Source: Clostridium tunisiense TJ (lineage in GTDB: Bacteria; Bacillota; Clostridia; Clostridiales; Clostridiaceae). From it: a stretch of DNA of 64,000 nucleotides. This document shows positions 18,612 through 29,585 of the stretch, one piece after another. The notes beneath the pieces were generated by a model, which ran no database searches, was not told where the DNA came from, and was given only the letters and a program-made list of their open reading frames with translations. The position numbers were made by a program, and so were the translations under genes. Position 1 is the stretch's first letter. Each line of letters starts with the position of its first letter. The stretch is from NCBI RefSeq assembly GCF_000300195.1, contig NZ_AMQH01000012.1:62001-126000 (forward strand), in the 5' to 3' direction.

Positions 18612-19868
18612 CTATTCAGTTTTAAAGCTTTTTCTAAAACTCCTCTTTGAAGGCAGTTGAAGAAAATACATTATAATTGAAGCCAGAGATATGAGAACCA
18701 TGATTAAAAGCCAAGCAGCTTTAATTTCTGTTAAAGTTATAAATTTACCCATAATGGCAGGACCTACAGCTCTACCTGCTCCAGTAATTAAAGGAAGCAC
18801 AGCATTAAACCTGCCTCTATGACTAATAGGGGTTTGGCTTAGAATAAAGATGGATTGATTAGTATAAACTAAAATTTCTCCAATACTCCATATTATTGAA
18901 GAAAGAATAAATAATAATGGTGTAGTTACAAAATAAAGCATACCAAAGCCTATAAAATACATTACTCCACCTAAAGTTATATTAACAAGAGGAGGAAATT
19001 TTTTAGTAAGAGTAGTAACAAAGGTAGTTAAAGTAACTACTACAATAGAGTTAACTGTAATTACATATCCAAAGACCTTAGAACCAGCATTTCCAAAGAG
19101 CTCAGAGGTTTGAAGTGGGATAACAAACAAACACTGAGCATGGGTAAAAGAAAAAATTATACAGGTTAAGGAAAAAGCCATGAGGATTGGCCTAGATAGA
19201 AATGCTTTAATAAATCCAGAGTCCGTTGCTTTTTCATTTTCATCTAAGTCCAAATCTAAGCTATAACTATGCAATTCTTCTTTCTTATAAGTCTCGTCAA
19301 TGAATATCTGGACTAAGGCCACAGATATTACTATTGCTATGATGTTTCCAATAAAAATGTATCTTATATATTCATTAAATAAATATCCTGCTAATACTGC
19401 TCCAACGGCAGTACCTACATTAGACCCAATGTATAGAAGAGAAAAAACCTCATTTCTATTTTTCTTTGAAGTGAAATCAGAAATAAGAGCTATATAACCA
19501 GGTTCTGTAACTGCACCAAAAAATATAAATCCAAAAATAAAGTAAGCAGAATACATGGAATAGGGATTTATAACACAAGGTATAAAACATAGCGCAGCAG
19601 CTAGCTGACTTAAAATGACTAAGTACTTTCTACCGTGGTGATCTGCAATTCTACCACCAATTAGGGAACCAGGAATATAAAATCCTGCACCAATCATAAT
19701 TAGAAAACCAACCTTATCGGGAGGAAAGTTCAAACCTTTAGTGAGATATAAGGTTAAAAAAGGGATAACAAAATTTCCAAGTTTAGTAATCATATTAGTA
19801 ATAAACAATATATAAACTCCTCTAGGAAGGTTAGAATATTGAAGAAGAAACTCTTTATATTTTTTCAT
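18612..19868 (-). CDS. MFS transporter, drug-efflux-like
   Basis: 418 residues from ATG (complement 19866-19868), with GAGGT upstream; a Met seven codons earlier lacks an RBS. About twelve membrane helices are visible. The loop after helix 2 reads GGRIADHHGRKYL, the signature G-x-x-x-D-x-x-G-R-K/R of the major facilitator superfamily, and a long charged central loop (about 195-225, DLDLDENEK) splits the two halves. Related proteins export drugs or other small molecules; the substrate cannot be told from the sequence. Single-gene unit. Confidence 0.87.
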   Translation of the reverse strand: MKKYKEFLLQYSNLPRGVYILFITNMITKLGNFVIPFLTLYLTKGLNFPPDKVGFLIMIGAGFYIPGSLIGGRIADHHGRKYLVILSQLAAALCFIPCVINPYSMYSAYFIFGFIFFGAVTEPGYIALISDFTSKKNRNEVFSLLYIGSNVGTAVGAVLAGYLFNEYIRYIFIGNIIAIVISVALVQIFIDETYKKEELHSYSLDLDLDENEKATDSGFIKAFLSRPILMAFSLTCIIFSFTHAQCLFVIPLQTSELFGNAGSKVFGYVITVNSIVVVTLTTFVTTLTKKFPPLVNITLGGVMYFIGFGMLYFVTTPLLFILSSIIWSIGEILVYTNQSIFILSQTPISHRGRFNAVLPLITGAGRAVGPAIMGKFITLTEIKAAWLLIMVLISLASIIMYFLQLPSKRSFRKSFKTE

Positions 19869-20065
19869 AATAAATACCTCTAATTCCATAACAATTTGAA
19901 CCTTTAAGAAAATTATTTCACTTTATTCATCTGTGAAATTTGAAAATTCATTATATATTTAATTAAAAAAGTGTAAAATAAAATAAAAGATTATAAATAG
20001 GTTTAATAATCACTATATTATATTGTATAATATTTTTAGAATAATATACAAATCTGGAGGAAACC

Positions 20066-21040
20066 ATGAAAAATAAGGTATATATAGCAAATCCAATTCC
20101 TAAATATGTTGAAGAATATATAGGTAAATATTGTGAATACCAAATATGGAATGGAGATTCGAAAATCACAAGAGATAAACTATTAGAAAATGTTAAGGAT
20201 GTTGATGGATTAATAGTATTTGGTCATAAAATTGATGAAGAACTATTAAGTGTAGCACCAAAGCTAAAGGTTGTAAGCAATTTATCAGTGGGTTATGATA
20301 ATTTTAATATTGAAGAAATGAAAAAAAGGGGAGTTGTAGGAACTAACACTCCTTATGTGTTAGATGATACAGTGGCAGATTTAATATTTGCACTTATCTT
20401 ATCCACATCAAGAAGAGTAGTTGAATTAGACAAATATGTAAGACAAGGTAAATGGAAGAAGGACATTGAGAGAACTCATTTTGGATTAGATGTTCATGGA
20501 GCTACCCTTGGAATTATAGGCATGGGAAATATAGGCGAAGCAATAGCTACAAGGGGCAAATTTGGCTTTGGTATGGACATTCTTTATCATAACAGAACTA
20601 GAAAACCTCAAGCAGAAAAAGAACTAGGAGCTAAGTATTGTTCCTTGGAGGAAGTTTTAAGAAAGTCAGATTTTATTGTGTTAATGACCCCATTAACTGA
20701 AGATACCAAAGAACTTATTGGTTATAAGGAATTTGATATGATGAAGGACACTGCTATTTTTATAAACGGATCTAGAGGTCAAACTGTTAATGAAGAAGCT
20801 TTAATTAATGCATTAAATAATAAAAAGATCTTTGGTGCTGGCCTGGATGTATTTTATAAGGAACCTGTAGATGTTAATAATCCACTATTAAAGATGGATA
20901 ATGTGGTGGTATTACCCCATATTGGATCTGCCACTGGAAAAACCCGTGATGAGATGGCAATGCTAGCAGCAGAAAATATGGTAAAAGCGCTTAAGGGTGA
21001 AATGCCGCCAACTATGGTTAAGGAATTTAAAAAAGAGTAA
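20066..21040 (+). CDS. D-isomer-specific 2-hydroxyacid dehydrogenase
   Basis: 324 residues. The NAD(P)-binding Rossmann motif is LGIIGMGNIGEA (around residue 150). The catalytic Arg (INGSRG), Glu (FYKEPVD) and His (LPHIGSATGKTRDEM) are in place. Sequence style (NLSVGYDNFN, NTPYVLDDTVADL) is closest to glyoxylate/hydroxypyruvate reductases of the GyaR group rather than to D-lactate dehydrogenase, but the substrate is inferred. It likely reduces a 2-oxoacid in the cytosol. GGAGG precedes ATG 20066 and a terminator follows, so it is monocistronic. Confidence 0.88.
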   Translation: MKNKVYIANPIPKYVEEYIGKYCEYQIWNGDSKITRDKLLENVKDVDGLIVFGHKIDEELLSVAPKLKVVSNLSVGYDNFNIEEMKKRGVVGTNTPYVLDDTVADLIFALILSTSRRVVELDKYVRQGKWKKDIERTHFGLDVHGATLGIIGMGNIGEAIATRGKFGFGMDILYHNRTRKPQAEKELGAKYCSLEEVLRKSDFIVLMTPLTEDTKELIGYKEFDMMKDTAIFINGSRGQTVNEEALINALNNKKIFGAGLDVFYKEPVDVNNPLLKMDNVVVLPHIGSATGKTRDEMAMLAAENMVKALKGEMPPTMVKEFKKE

Positions 21041-21089
21041 ATACTTATTAGAAATCCAAAAAATCATAAGTAAAAACAAGAATATAAAG

Positions 21090-21134
21090 AGGCTAAAACG
21101 CTTAATTCTATGTAATAAGTGTTTTAGCCTTTTA
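21090..21134. terminator. Bidirectional terminator
   Basis: AGGCTAAAACGCTTA (21090-21104) pairs with TAAGTGTTTTAGCCT (21116-21130) with one G-T pair, then TTTT. It lies between convergent genes. Confidence 0.9.
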
Positions 21135-21181
21135 AGATTAAATTTTTAAAATTAAATAAGGTGATAAAATAATTAAAAATC

Positions 21182-22996
21182 TTATTCTATTTCTATCCCC
21201 GCCATCTTCATTAGATAAATTGCATTTCTAGTATCACTTACCCCTTGTCTTAACTTATAATCAAAGAAGATTTTATTATCTTTATAGTATTCTCTAAAGT
21301 GATAATTTTTCACTTTAGGATTATCCTTATAAAGATCCCCTAATTCTAAGTCGTGGGTGGACACCATACCTAAGGTGCTTTTTTTGCTCAGTTGATTGAT
21401 TAATATTTTTGCACCAGTATGCCTATCAATTGAGTTAGTTCCCTTAAAAATTTCATCTAATAAAAAGAATATCTTTTCTCCTTTGTTTGTAAAATCTATA
21501 AGAGTCTTTATTCTTAATATTTCAGCATAGAAGGAAGAGATGCTTTCTTCTAAATTATCGCTAGTTCTCATGCATGTTAAAATAGAGAGTTTGCTACAGG
21601 CAAATTTATTGGCCCTAACTTTAGCTCCTACATAAGCTAACACTAAGTTGATTCCTAGAGTTCTCAGCATTGTACTTTTTCCAGCCATATTGGAGCCTGT
21701 AATAAGCGCTATGCTATGGTTATGGTCTAGGGTAATAGTATTCGATACTGAAGCTTCCCCAAGAAGTGGGTGACCCAGGTTTTCAGCTTTAATTATAAGC
21801 TCTCCTTCTTCGAAGGTAGGAACACACCAGTTAGGATTATCTCTGTTTATATTGCTTAAGCTTATAAGGGCTTCAAATTCCCCTATGATTTCTATCATAG
21901 CTTTAAGGTTTTTCCCGTATAGTTTTTTAAAATTTTCAAGCTCATAGCAAATCCTGTAATCCCATAAGAATAGAATATTTAAGGGGAAGTAAAACATATT
22001 ACTTCGATCAGAGATTTTACTTACAATACTGTTTAATAGCTTAATTATATAAGTGGTAGATTTATCGTTATTAACCTTAAGTTTTTTTTGAAGATGATTT
22101 AAATAGTCACATTTAAACTTAGCTTTTTCTATATAGGATATCATATTAGAATAACCTTCTATATCCTCTTTGTACTTAAACACTTTGTTTAAGGAAACGT
22201 TTATATTTTTAATGTTAATAAGTAAAATAAGTATACTTATAGCAATGGACAACTTAGCTAAAGTAAAGGTGAAGCCACTTAAAAGAAAAGGAAGTAATAG
22301 AGAAGAAATAATTAAGGTTGTGATAAAAGTGCTTAAAGGTTTAATATATGGTTTGAGAAATCTTTCGTCACTTTCTAAGCTCCACTGGATCAAATCATCA
22401 GGACTGGCAAATTCTTTATCCTTAATCATTCCTTCAGACAAAAGACCCTGGCAAAAATGAAGCGCTTTACTAAGTTCTTCAATAGCTTCTTGTCTATTTT
22501 TAGTCTCAGTTATAGTGAAGCATATATTGCCACAAAGCTCATCTCTAAGTCTTTTTTTTCCAAGTGGTGTTATAACTGAGGATATTCTTTGAAACAAAGA
22601 GTTTTTGCCTAGTATATCCAAATCTTCGCTGTACATGGGAGTCTCCTCTCTTAAGTCTCTTCCATCATAAAAGTCTTTGAAATTACCAGTAACTCTTTTA
22701 ATGGCAGTTTCATTAAGAATTATTAGGTTATTAACTTTTAATAAAAACCTTTTAATTAAACTATGTTTTTTAGAAATATAGAAAAAACCTAGGATAAAAA
22801 CTGCTATAGAAAAAAGAGTTAAATTATAGTTGGATATCTTATAGGAAAATATAAAAACTATAGTGCACAGTAAAAAGTATAGAAGCCTTATGCCACTGTA
22901 AAAGTTACTTAATTGTGTTTTAGTGTTTTTGATTTTAATAAATTTATTAAGCCTATTTTCATAGATGCTATTACTGGATTTTAAAACTGAACTCAT
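21182..22996 (-). CDS. MutS-family ATPase with N-terminal membrane helices
   Basis: 604 residues. The C-terminal MutS domain V has Walker A TGSNMAGKSTMLRTLG (about 430-445), Walker B FLLDEIFKGTNS and the STHDLELGDL switch. Unlike MutS it has no mismatch-recognition domain. The N-terminal third carries two pairs of hydrophobic helices (about 38-75 and 220-260), so the protein is membrane-anchored. Such stand-alone DNA mismatch repair-like ATPases are common in clostridia and Bacteroidetes, and their role is unknown. AGGGAGG lies upstream of its ATG. It is divergent to mnmH. Confidence 0.85.
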   Translation of the reverse strand: MSSVLKSSNSIYENRLNKFIKIKNTKTQLSNFYSGIRLLYFLLCTIVFIFSYKISNYNLTLFSIAVFILGFFYISKKHSLIKRFLLKVNNLIILNETAIKRVTGNFKDFYDGRDLREETPMYSEDLDILGKNSLFQRISSVITPLGKKRLRDELCGNICFTITETKNRQEAIEELSKALHFCQGLLSEGMIKDKEFASPDDLIQWSLESDERFLKPYIKPLSTFITTLIISSLLLPFLLSGFTFTLAKLSIAISILILLINIKNINVSLNKVFKYKEDIEGYSNMISYIEKAKFKCDYLNHLQKKLKVNNDKSTTYIIKLLNSIVSKISDRSNMFYFPLNILFLWDYRICYELENFKKLYGKNLKAMIEIIGEFEALISLSNINRDNPNWCVPTFEEGELIIKAENLGHPLLGEASVSNTITLDHNHSIALITGSNMAGKSTMLRTLGINLVLAYVGAKVRANKFACSKLSILTCMRTSDNLEESISSFYAEILRIKTLIDFTNKGEKIFFLLDEIFKGTNSIDRHTGAKILINQLSKKSTLGMVSTHDLELGDLYKDNPKVKNYHFREYYKDNKIFFDYKLRQGVSDTRNAIYLMKMAGIEIE

Positions 22997-23413
22997 AATT
23001 TCCCTCCAATTGCATATTTAATTATTAGTCATATTTAAAGCTAACTACATGGTAGTTGTTGCTTTTGTAATAAAGAAAGTGGAACAATTAACTTTAATTT
23101 ATAAACTTATCATTAAAATCAGATTTATAGTAGGAAAGTTTAATGAACATATATTTAACTTCCTATGTTTTTATTGCTTTATATTAAAAACCCTTAACTT
23201 TAAACTAAACTATTAATAACATATATTAGGCATCTTGAAAAAATAAATAAGACAGTATCCTCATCTTTTTTGTGTTATACTTCACATCTTTGATTTGTTA
23301 TTTATATTCAGATGCACTACTTCATACTATTATACAACACATTAACAAGGAAATGTAAGTAAATGTATATTTAACTACAAAAGTTGTATATACTTCAAAA
23401 TGTAGAGAGAAAT
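22997..23413. other. Intergenic region between divergent genes
   Basis: Over 400 bases of AT-rich DNA before the mnmH promoter. Apart from a 6-bp hairpin near 23041 (AACTAC/GTAGTT) I see no gene, repeat or RNA structure. Confidence 0.4.
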
Positions 23414-23442
23414 TTGACACAGTACTTATTAGGATATAAAAT
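23414..23442 (+). promoter_or_regulatory. Sigma-A-type promoter of mnmH
   Basis: TTGACA (23414-23419) and TAAAAT (23437-23442) are separated by exactly 17 bases. This is a near-consensus vegetative promoter 69 bases before the chosen start. Confidence 0.6.
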
Positions 23443-23510
23443 AAATAAGTTAGAAGTTATTGATATTTATAATAGTATTTTTGGATAGTCTAATTGTTGG
23501 AGGAATAAGC

Positions 23511-24572
23511 ATGGCAAATACCGTTGAATATAAAGACTTGAAAGGGAATTATGTATTAGTAGATGTAAGAAGTCCAGGAGAATATAAGGATTCTACAATT
23601 AATGGTGCAATTAATATACCTTTATTTGATGATGAGGAAAGAGCTAGCATCGGAACTATATATACAAGAGAAAGCACTGAAAAGGCAAAAAAAATTGGGG
23701 TAGACATTGTTGCTAAAAAGTTGCCAGAAATATACGACAGAGTAAATCAATTAGAAAAACAATATAATAAAGTAGTATTATTTTGTGCCCGTGGTGGAAT
23801 GAGAAGTGGATCCATTGCAGAACTCTTAGGAGCTCTTGGTTCAAGGGTTGAGAGAATTAAAGATGGATATAAGGGCTATAGAGCTTTTATTACTGAAGAG
23901 CTACCAGAACTAAATCATAAGGTGGAATATGTAGTACTTCACGGCAATACTGGGGTTGGAAAAACTGAAATTTTGAAAAAGTTGAGAGACCATGGATATA
24001 ATGTTCTTGATTTAGAGGGGTGTGCAAACCATAGAGGTTCTTTATTAGGGTCTGTGGGACTTGGAGAAACTACTTCTCAAAAACAATTTGAATCTAATGT
24101 TTATGAAGAGTTAAAGGGAATTAAGGGAAAGTATGTATTTGTAGAAGCTGAAAGCAGAAGAATAGGGAGGGTAGTTATACCAGAATATATTCATAATAAA
24201 ATGAAAGAAGGCATCCATGTATTTGTAGATGCTGACATTGAATTTAGAAAAGACATTATTGTAAAAGAGTATACAAAGATGGAAAATTGTAAAGAGGAAA
24301 TTTGTGAAGCTCTTTTAAAGTTGAAAAAACATATTAGTGAAAAGAATATAGAAGAGTACTGTGGGAAAGTAAAGCAAGAAGAGTATGATGAAGTAGTTAA
24401 AGAGTTAATGGTAAAATACTATGACCCTCTTTATATGCATAGCTCTGATAAGTATGACTATGATTTTAAACTAATGGTTAGTAATATTGAAGAAGCTGCA
24501 AAAGCTTTAGAAAGTTTTATAGATAAGTATTTTGAACAGGATAAAGAATCCTGTGTTGCCTGTACAGAATAA
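23511..24572 (+). CDS. mnmH: tRNA 2-selenouridine synthase
   Basis: 353 residues from ATG 23511, with GGAGGA just before it; the 17 codons further upstream have no RBS. The N-terminal rhodanese domain has the catalytic Cys in LFCARGGMRSGS (about residue 92). The C-terminal half carries a P-loop, HGNTGVGKTEIL (about 143-154). The enzyme replaces sulfur by selenium at the tRNA wobble uridine, via a geranylated intermediate. Its presence implies selenophosphate supply (SelD) elsewhere, consistent with a selenium-using anaerobe. Confidence 0.92.
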   Translation: MANTVEYKDLKGNYVLVDVRSPGEYKDSTINGAINIPLFDDEERASIGTIYTRESTEKAKKIGVDIVAKKLPEIYDRVNQLEKQYNKVVLFCARGGMRSGSIAELLGALGSRVERIKDGYKGYRAFITEELPELNHKVEYVVLHGNTGVGKTEILKKLRDHGYNVLDLEGCANHRGSLLGSVGLGETTSQKQFESNVYEELKGIKGKYVFVEAESRRIGRVVIPEYIHNKMKEGIHVFVDADIEFRKDIIVKEYTKMENCKEEICEALLKLKKHISEKNIEEYCGKVKQEEYDEVVKELMVKYYDPLYMHSSDKYDYDFKLMVSNIEEAAKALESFIDKYFEQDKESCVACTE

Positions 24573-24574
24573 CT

Positions 24575-24619
24575 AAAAAATAAAAAACAGAACGCTTGTT
24601 TCTGTTTTTTATTTTTTTC
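24575..24619 (+). terminator. Terminator of mnmH
   Basis: An 18-bp stem (24575-24592 with 24600-24617), rich in A on the left and T on the right, encloses CAGAA/TTCTG. Transcription termination is likely. Confidence 0.85.
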
Positions 24620-24683
24620 TCTTTACTATATTCAAATTAAATTATAAAATAAGGTTTGTAACTCTATTTTTAGGAGGAATATT

Positions 24684-26639
24684 ATGCAAGGTAACGAAAA
24701 TAAAAACTCAAGCTATGAAGTGACGGATTTAACTTCTCTTGAAAAGCTAGAACCAGTAAGAGTTAGACCGGGAATGTACATAGGTTCTACAGGAAGCAAA
24801 GGTCTTCACCATTGCATTTGGGAAATTTTAGATAATGCCATTGATGAACTTACAAATGGCTATGGAAATAAAGCTGAAATAATTTTAAATAAAGATAAAA
24901 CTGTAACAGTTATAGACAATGGAAGAGGTATACCAACGGGAATTCACCCTATTAAGAAAAAATCTGGAGTAGAGATGGTTTACACAGAACTTCACACTGG
25001 TGGTAAATTTAATAACTCTAATTATAAAACCTCAGGAGGACTTCATGGTGTTGGGGCTGCGGTAGTTAATGCTCTATCCTCATGGCTTGAAGTAGAAGTT
25101 TATCAAAAGGGAAACATTTTTAAGCAAAGATTTGAGCATGCTTACGATAAGGAATTAAAAAGAAAAATGCCAGGAACTCCTGTGACACCACTTGAAGTTA
25201 TTGGTAATACAAGGAAAACAGGGACGAAGGTAACGTTTCATCCTGATAGTGAAGTTTTTAGTAACATAGATTTCAAATTTGAAATTATAGACCAAAGGCT
25301 TCAAGAATTAGCTTTTCAAAATAAAGGAATTACCTTAGTTTTAAAAGACTTAAGAAAAAGTGAAGCAATTGAAAAAACTTATTATTCAGAAAGAGGACTT
25401 TTAGATTTTATAGACTATCTTAATGAAAGTAAAACTGTACTTCATAAGGAGCCAGTTTTATTTGGTGGAGAAAGAGAAGTTAATGGAATAAGAGTTGAAG
25501 GAGAAATTTGTGTTCAATTTACTGATTCTACCACTGAAAATATTGCAAGCTATGTAAATAATATACCAACTACAGAATCAGGGACTCATGAAACAGGGTT
25601 TAAAACAGGAATGACTAGAGCTTTTAAAGAGTGGAGCAAGAAACTAAATCTTATTAAAGAAAAAGACAAGGAGTTTGAGGGTGACGATTTAAGAGAGGGA
25701 ATGACTGCTATAGTTAAAGTAAAAATCAGTAATCCTATGTTTGAAGGTCAAACTAAAACAAAACTTGGTAATGTGGAAGCCTACTCTATGATGAATGAAC
25801 TTTGTTATATTAAATTTGGTGAATGGATAGAAGATAATAAGGAAATTGCTACAGTTCTTATTAATAATGCTCTTTCTGCTGCAGCTCGAAGAGACAAAAT
25901 AAAAAAAATAAATGAAGCGGAAAGAAAAAAAATAGGAAATGGTACTGCGCCACTAGCTGGGAAAATAGCAGTATGTACTCTAAAGAATCCTGAATTTACT
26001 GAGTTTATTGTAGTGGAGGGAGACTCTGCGGGAGGATCTGCAAAACAAGCTAGAGATAGAAGATTTCAGACTATAATGCCCTCTAAAGGTAAGATAATGA
26101 ACACGGAAAAACAAAAACTTGAAAATGTATTAGCTAGTGAAGAACTTAAAATATTTAATACAGCTATAGGAACTGGAGTACTTGACAGTTACAAAGAAGA
26201 GGAACTTAAGTACGGAAAGATAATAATAATGAGTGATGCGGACGTGGACGGCTATCATATAAGAACTCTATGGATGACTTATATTTATAGATATATGAGA
26301 CCACTAATTCAAAATGGACATTTATTTATGGCTCTTCCACCACTTTATAAAGTGTACAAAACTACAAAAACTGGAGAGATAGCACAATATGCCTACAGTG
26401 ATGAAGAGCTAGATAAGGTTAAAAAAGAAATAGGGAAGGGTGCACTAATTCAAAGGTATAAAGGACTTGGAGAGATGAACCCAGAACAATTATGGCAAAC
26501 CACTTTAAATCCAGAAACAAGGACTCTTCAAAGAGTAACCATTGAGGATGCAGCAAAGGCAGAGAAGATGATATCTCTTCTTATGGGAGATGTGGTGGAG
26601 CCAAGAAAAAATTATATGTACAAATATGCTGAGTTTTAG
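24684..26639 (+). CDS. parE: DNA topoisomerase IV subunit B
   Basis: 651 residues of the type IIA topoisomerase ATPase subunit. The GHKL ATPase domain has [19 protein letters not shown] and [15 protein letters not shown]. The QTKTKLGN loop and the TOPRIM domain follow, with [13 protein letters not shown] and [14 protein letters not shown], and the C-terminal [11 protein letters not shown] is present. Pairing with a long parC-like gene 11 bases downstream, away from any gyr or rec gene, favours topoisomerase IV over gyrase. It decatenates chromosomes together with ParC. AGGAGG precedes ATG 24684. Confidence 0.9.
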   Translation: MQGNENKNSSYEVTDLTSLEKLEPVRVRPGMYIGSTGSKGLHHCIWEILDNAIDELTNGYGNKAEIILNKDKTVTVIDNGRGIPTGIHPIKKKSGVEMVYTELHTGGKFNNSNYKTSGGLHGVGAAVVNALSSWLEVEVYQKGNIFKQRFEHAYDKELKRKMPGTPVTPLEVIGNTRKTGTKVTFHPDSEVFSNIDFKFEIIDQRLQELAFQNKGITLVLKDLRKSEAIEKTYYSERGLLDFIDYLNESKTVLHKEPVLFGGEREVNGIRVEGEICVQFTDSTTENIASYVNNIPTTESGTHETGFKTGMTRAFKEWSKKLNLIKEKDKEFEGDDLREGMTAIVKVKISNPMFEGQTKTKLGNVEAYSMMNELCYIKFGEWIEDNKEIATVLINNALSAAARRDKIKKINEAERKKIGNGTAPLAGKIAVCTLKNPEFTEFIVVEGDSAGGSAKQARDRRFQTIMPSKGKIMNTEKQKLENVLASEELKIFNTAIGTGVLDSYKEEELKYGKIIIMSDADVDGYHIRTLWMTYIYRYMRPLIQNGHLFMALPPLYKVYKTTKTGEIAQYAYSDEELDKVKKEIGKGALIQRYKGLGEMNPEQLWQTTLNPETRTLQRVTIEDAAKAEKMISLLMGDVVEPRKNYMYKYAEF

Positions 26640-26650
26640 GAGGGAAAAAA

Positions 26651-29569
26651 ATGGCTAAGAAAAAGGATAATATACCTGTAGATAATAATATAATTAATGT
26701 TTCTATTGATGAAGCTATGCCGGATAACTACCTTCCTTATGCTGTGGAAGTATCAAAGGATAGAGCTCTTCCAGATGTGAGAGATGGAATGAAGCCAGTT
26801 CATAGAAGAATTCTCTATGGAGCTTATATGCTTAAGGCCTTTCCAGATAAGCCATATTATAAGTCAGCTAGAATTGTAGGGGATATTCTTGGTAAGTACC
26901 ATCCTCACGGAGACACTTCTGTTTATGATGCCATGGTAATTTTAGCTCAAAATTTTAGTACAAGAAAACCCCTTATTGATGGACATGGTAACTGGGGAAG
27001 TATAGATGGAGATAGCGCAGCAGCTATGCGTTACACCGAGGCTAGATTATCTAATATTGCATTAGAAATGCTAAGGGATATTGATAAGGATGTAGTGGAT
27101 ATGGTAAATAACTACTCTGACTCAGAAAAAGAACCCTCAGTACTGCCATCTAGATATCCTAATCTTCTTGTAAATGGAGCCTTTGGTATTGCAGTAGGAC
27201 TAGCTACTAACATTCCTCCCCATAACTTAGGAGAAGTTATTGATGCTTCACTTGCATTAGCAGATAATCCAGAGATAACTACAAAGGAGTTAATGAATTA
27301 TATAAAGGGGCCAGACCTTCCAACTGGTGGAATACTAATTGGAAAAAACTCAATGATTTCTGCTTACGAAACTGGGGAAGGAAAAGTAACCTTAAGAGCT
27401 AAAACAAAGATTGAAACTTTAGAAAATGGAAGACTTGGTATAGTTATAACTGAGTTTCCTTATAGAAAAAATAAAGCAAAACTTCTCCAAGCAATTTCTG
27501 ATATGACTGGAGATAAAAAGCATGCAAAGGCTTTAGAAACCATAGCAGATATCAGAGATGAATCAGATAGAAATGGAATAAGAGCAGTTATTGAGTTTAA
27601 GAAAAGTGCAAATGAAGATGGTGTAAATAAAGTTTTAAAATACTTATATAAAAGAACAGAGCTTCAATGTAATATATCTTTTAACATGGTGGCTTTAGCT
27701 GATGGAAAGCCCAGAACAATGGGGCTTAAAGCCTTACTTCATTATTATGTAGAACATCAAAAAGAAATAGTTACTAGAAGAACAAAAAAAGAACTGGAAA
27801 CTGCTGAAAAAAGGTTCCATATTGTTCAAGGTTTTATTAAAGCTATTGACATTTTGGATGAAATTATAGCTACTATAAGAGGATCTAAGTCTAAAAAAGA
27901 TGCAAATACTAATTTAATAAATAAATTTGGATTTAGTGAACTTCAAGCTGAAGCCATTCTTGAAATGATGCTTTATAGATTAACAGGGCTGGAGATAAGT
28001 GTATTTCAAAAGGAGTATAAAGAGCTTGAAATAACTATTAAAAAGTTAAATAAAATTTTAGAAAGCGAAAAAGAACTTCTAAAGGTTATTAAAAAGGAAA
28101 TGCTCCAAATTAAAGAGAGCTATGATGATCCAAGAAGAACTGCTATTGTAGAGGATGATAGTGAAGCTAAAATTGAATTAGAGGAGCTTATTATAGAAGA
28201 AGATGTAGTAATAACCTTATCAAATGAAGGGTATATCAAAAGAACTCCTTTAAAATCCTTCAATCGAACTTCTCAAAATGTTGAAGATATTGATCATAGG
28301 GAAGGAGATTTCAATAAGTTTTTAATCGAAGGAAACACCAAGGATACTATAATTTTCTTTACTAGTAAAGGAAACATGTATCAAGCAAAGGGTGTGAACA
28401 TTCCAGAGTTTAAATGGAAAGAAAGAGGCGAAAGGATAGATACACTATTCAAAGGATTAGATTTAGTAGAAGAAAACATTATTTCCGCTTACTCTATAGA
28501 GTCCTTTGAGTTAAGTAGAGATATATTATTTTTCACTTCTAAGGGAATAATTAAGAAAACAGAATTAAGTAGGTTTAATACTAATTATAGCAAGCTTTTA
28601 GGAGTTAAGCTAAAGGAAGATGAAACCTTGATAAAGGCAGATTTAGTCACAAGTGATAGAGAAGGTAAGTTTATTAATGTTTATACTCGAAAGGGTTTAA
28701 ACTTCACTGCTGAGGAACCAGAACTTCAGCCTTTAGATAGGACTGTAGCTGGAAAGCAATTATTTAAGTTAGTAAGCCAGGATGAAGTTGTTAGTATTGA
28801 GTATGTAGAGGAATTTAATTATAGAGAGTTTTACGTTACTTTAAATGGAAAAGGTGTTTTAAGGTGCAGTAATAGAAAAAGCAATGAAAAGCTCATAACT
28901 ATAGCAACTTCCACAAGTGATTTATTATTCTTTACTTCAAAAGGAAATGCGCATAAAATTAAAGCTAATTTGATTCAAAATATTGATAAAAAAGGTATAG
29001 ATATTCATGAAATTTTAGACAATTTCCATAAGGAAGACCCTATAGTTAGTATGATTTCAGTTATAAACTATAGAGAAACAGAAGGATTTTATTTTGTTAC
29101 TTCAAATGGAATGGTGAAAAAGACCAGCAGCAGCGAATTTAGCAGCGACTTTGATTACGGAGTAGCTTGCAAGTTAAAGGGTAGTGAGGATAAGGTAATT
29201 TCTGTTTATTTAGAAGAAAATCATAGTGATTTAGTGGTAGTAACAAAGAAAGCAATGTGTATAAGATTTGCAAGTACCACTGTAAATCCAATGGGAAGAA
29301 ATGCAGCTGGAGTAACTGCCATCAGCTTAAAAGATGATGATGAGGTTTTATTTGGGGCACTAATAGCCAGTGAAATACCAGTGAATTCGAACTCTTTAAA
29401 GGATTTATGCATAGATAAATATGAAGGTACTTTAAAATTAAACACTATAAAGGGTGAAGAGAAAACTTTGGAAATAAGTCATATTCCTGTTCAAAACAGA
29501 GCAGGAAGAGGAAAGAATATTATGTTATTCTCAAATGATGACTCTGTTGAACAAGTTGAAATCATATAG
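26651..29569 (+). CDS. parC: DNA topoisomerase IV subunit A
   Basis: 972 residues, long for the family. The breakage-reunion core (1-500) starts [20 protein letters not shown] and has the active-site Tyr in RYTEARLS (about residue 127), with [11 protein letters not shown] before it. A coiled-coil gate (about 410-480) is followed by a beta-pinwheel C-terminal domain with repeated blades (segments like [30 protein letters not shown]). The canonical gyrase GyrA box is not seen, agreeing with ParC. AGGAGGG overlaps the parE stop, so the two are coupled. Confidence 0.9.
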   Translation: MAKKKDNIPVDNNIINVSIDEAMPDNYLPYAVEVSKDRALPDVRDGMKPVHRRILYGAYMLKAFPDKPYYKSARIVGDILGKYHPHGDTSVYDAMVILAQNFSTRKPLIDGHGNWGSIDGDSAAAMRYTEARLSNIALEMLRDIDKDVVDMVNNYSDSEKEPSVLPSRYPNLLVNGAFGIAVGLATNIPPHNLGEVIDASLALADNPEITTKELMNYIKGPDLPTGGILIGKNSMISAYETGEGKVTLRAKTKIETLENGRLGIVITEFPYRKNKAKLLQAISDMTGDKKHAKALETIADIRDESDRNGIRAVIEFKKSANEDGVNKVLKYLYKRTELQCNISFNMVALADGKPRTMGLKALLHYYVEHQKEIVTRRTKKELETAEKRFHIVQGFIKAIDILDEIIATIRGSKSKKDANTNLINKFGFSELQAEAILEMMLYRLTGLEISVFQKEYKELEITIKKLNKILESEKELLKVIKKEMLQIKESYDDPRRTAIVEDDSEAKIELEELIIEEDVVITLSNEGYIKRTPLKSFNRTSQNVEDIDHREGDFNKFLIEGNTKDTIIFFTSKGNMYQAKGVNIPEFKWKERGERIDTLFKGLDLVEENIISAYSIESFELSRDILFFTSKGIIKKTELSRFNTNYSKLLGVKLKEDETLIKADLVTSDREGKFINVYTRKGLNFTAEEPELQPLDRTVAGKQLFKLVSQDEVVSIEYVEEFNYREFYVTLNGKGVLRCSNRKSNEKLITIATSTSDLLFFTSKGNAHKIKANLIQNIDKKGIDIHEILDNFHKEDPIVSMISVINYRETEGFYFVTSNGMVKKTSSSEFSSDFDYGVACKLKGSEDKVISVYLEENHSDLVVVTKKAMCIRFASTTVNPMGRNAAGVTAISLKDDDEVLFGALIASEIPVNSNSLKDLCIDKYEGTLKLNTIKGEEKTLEISHIPVQNRAGRGKNIMLFSNDDSVEQVEII

Positions 29570-29585
29570 AAAGTAGAGTTTGAGT

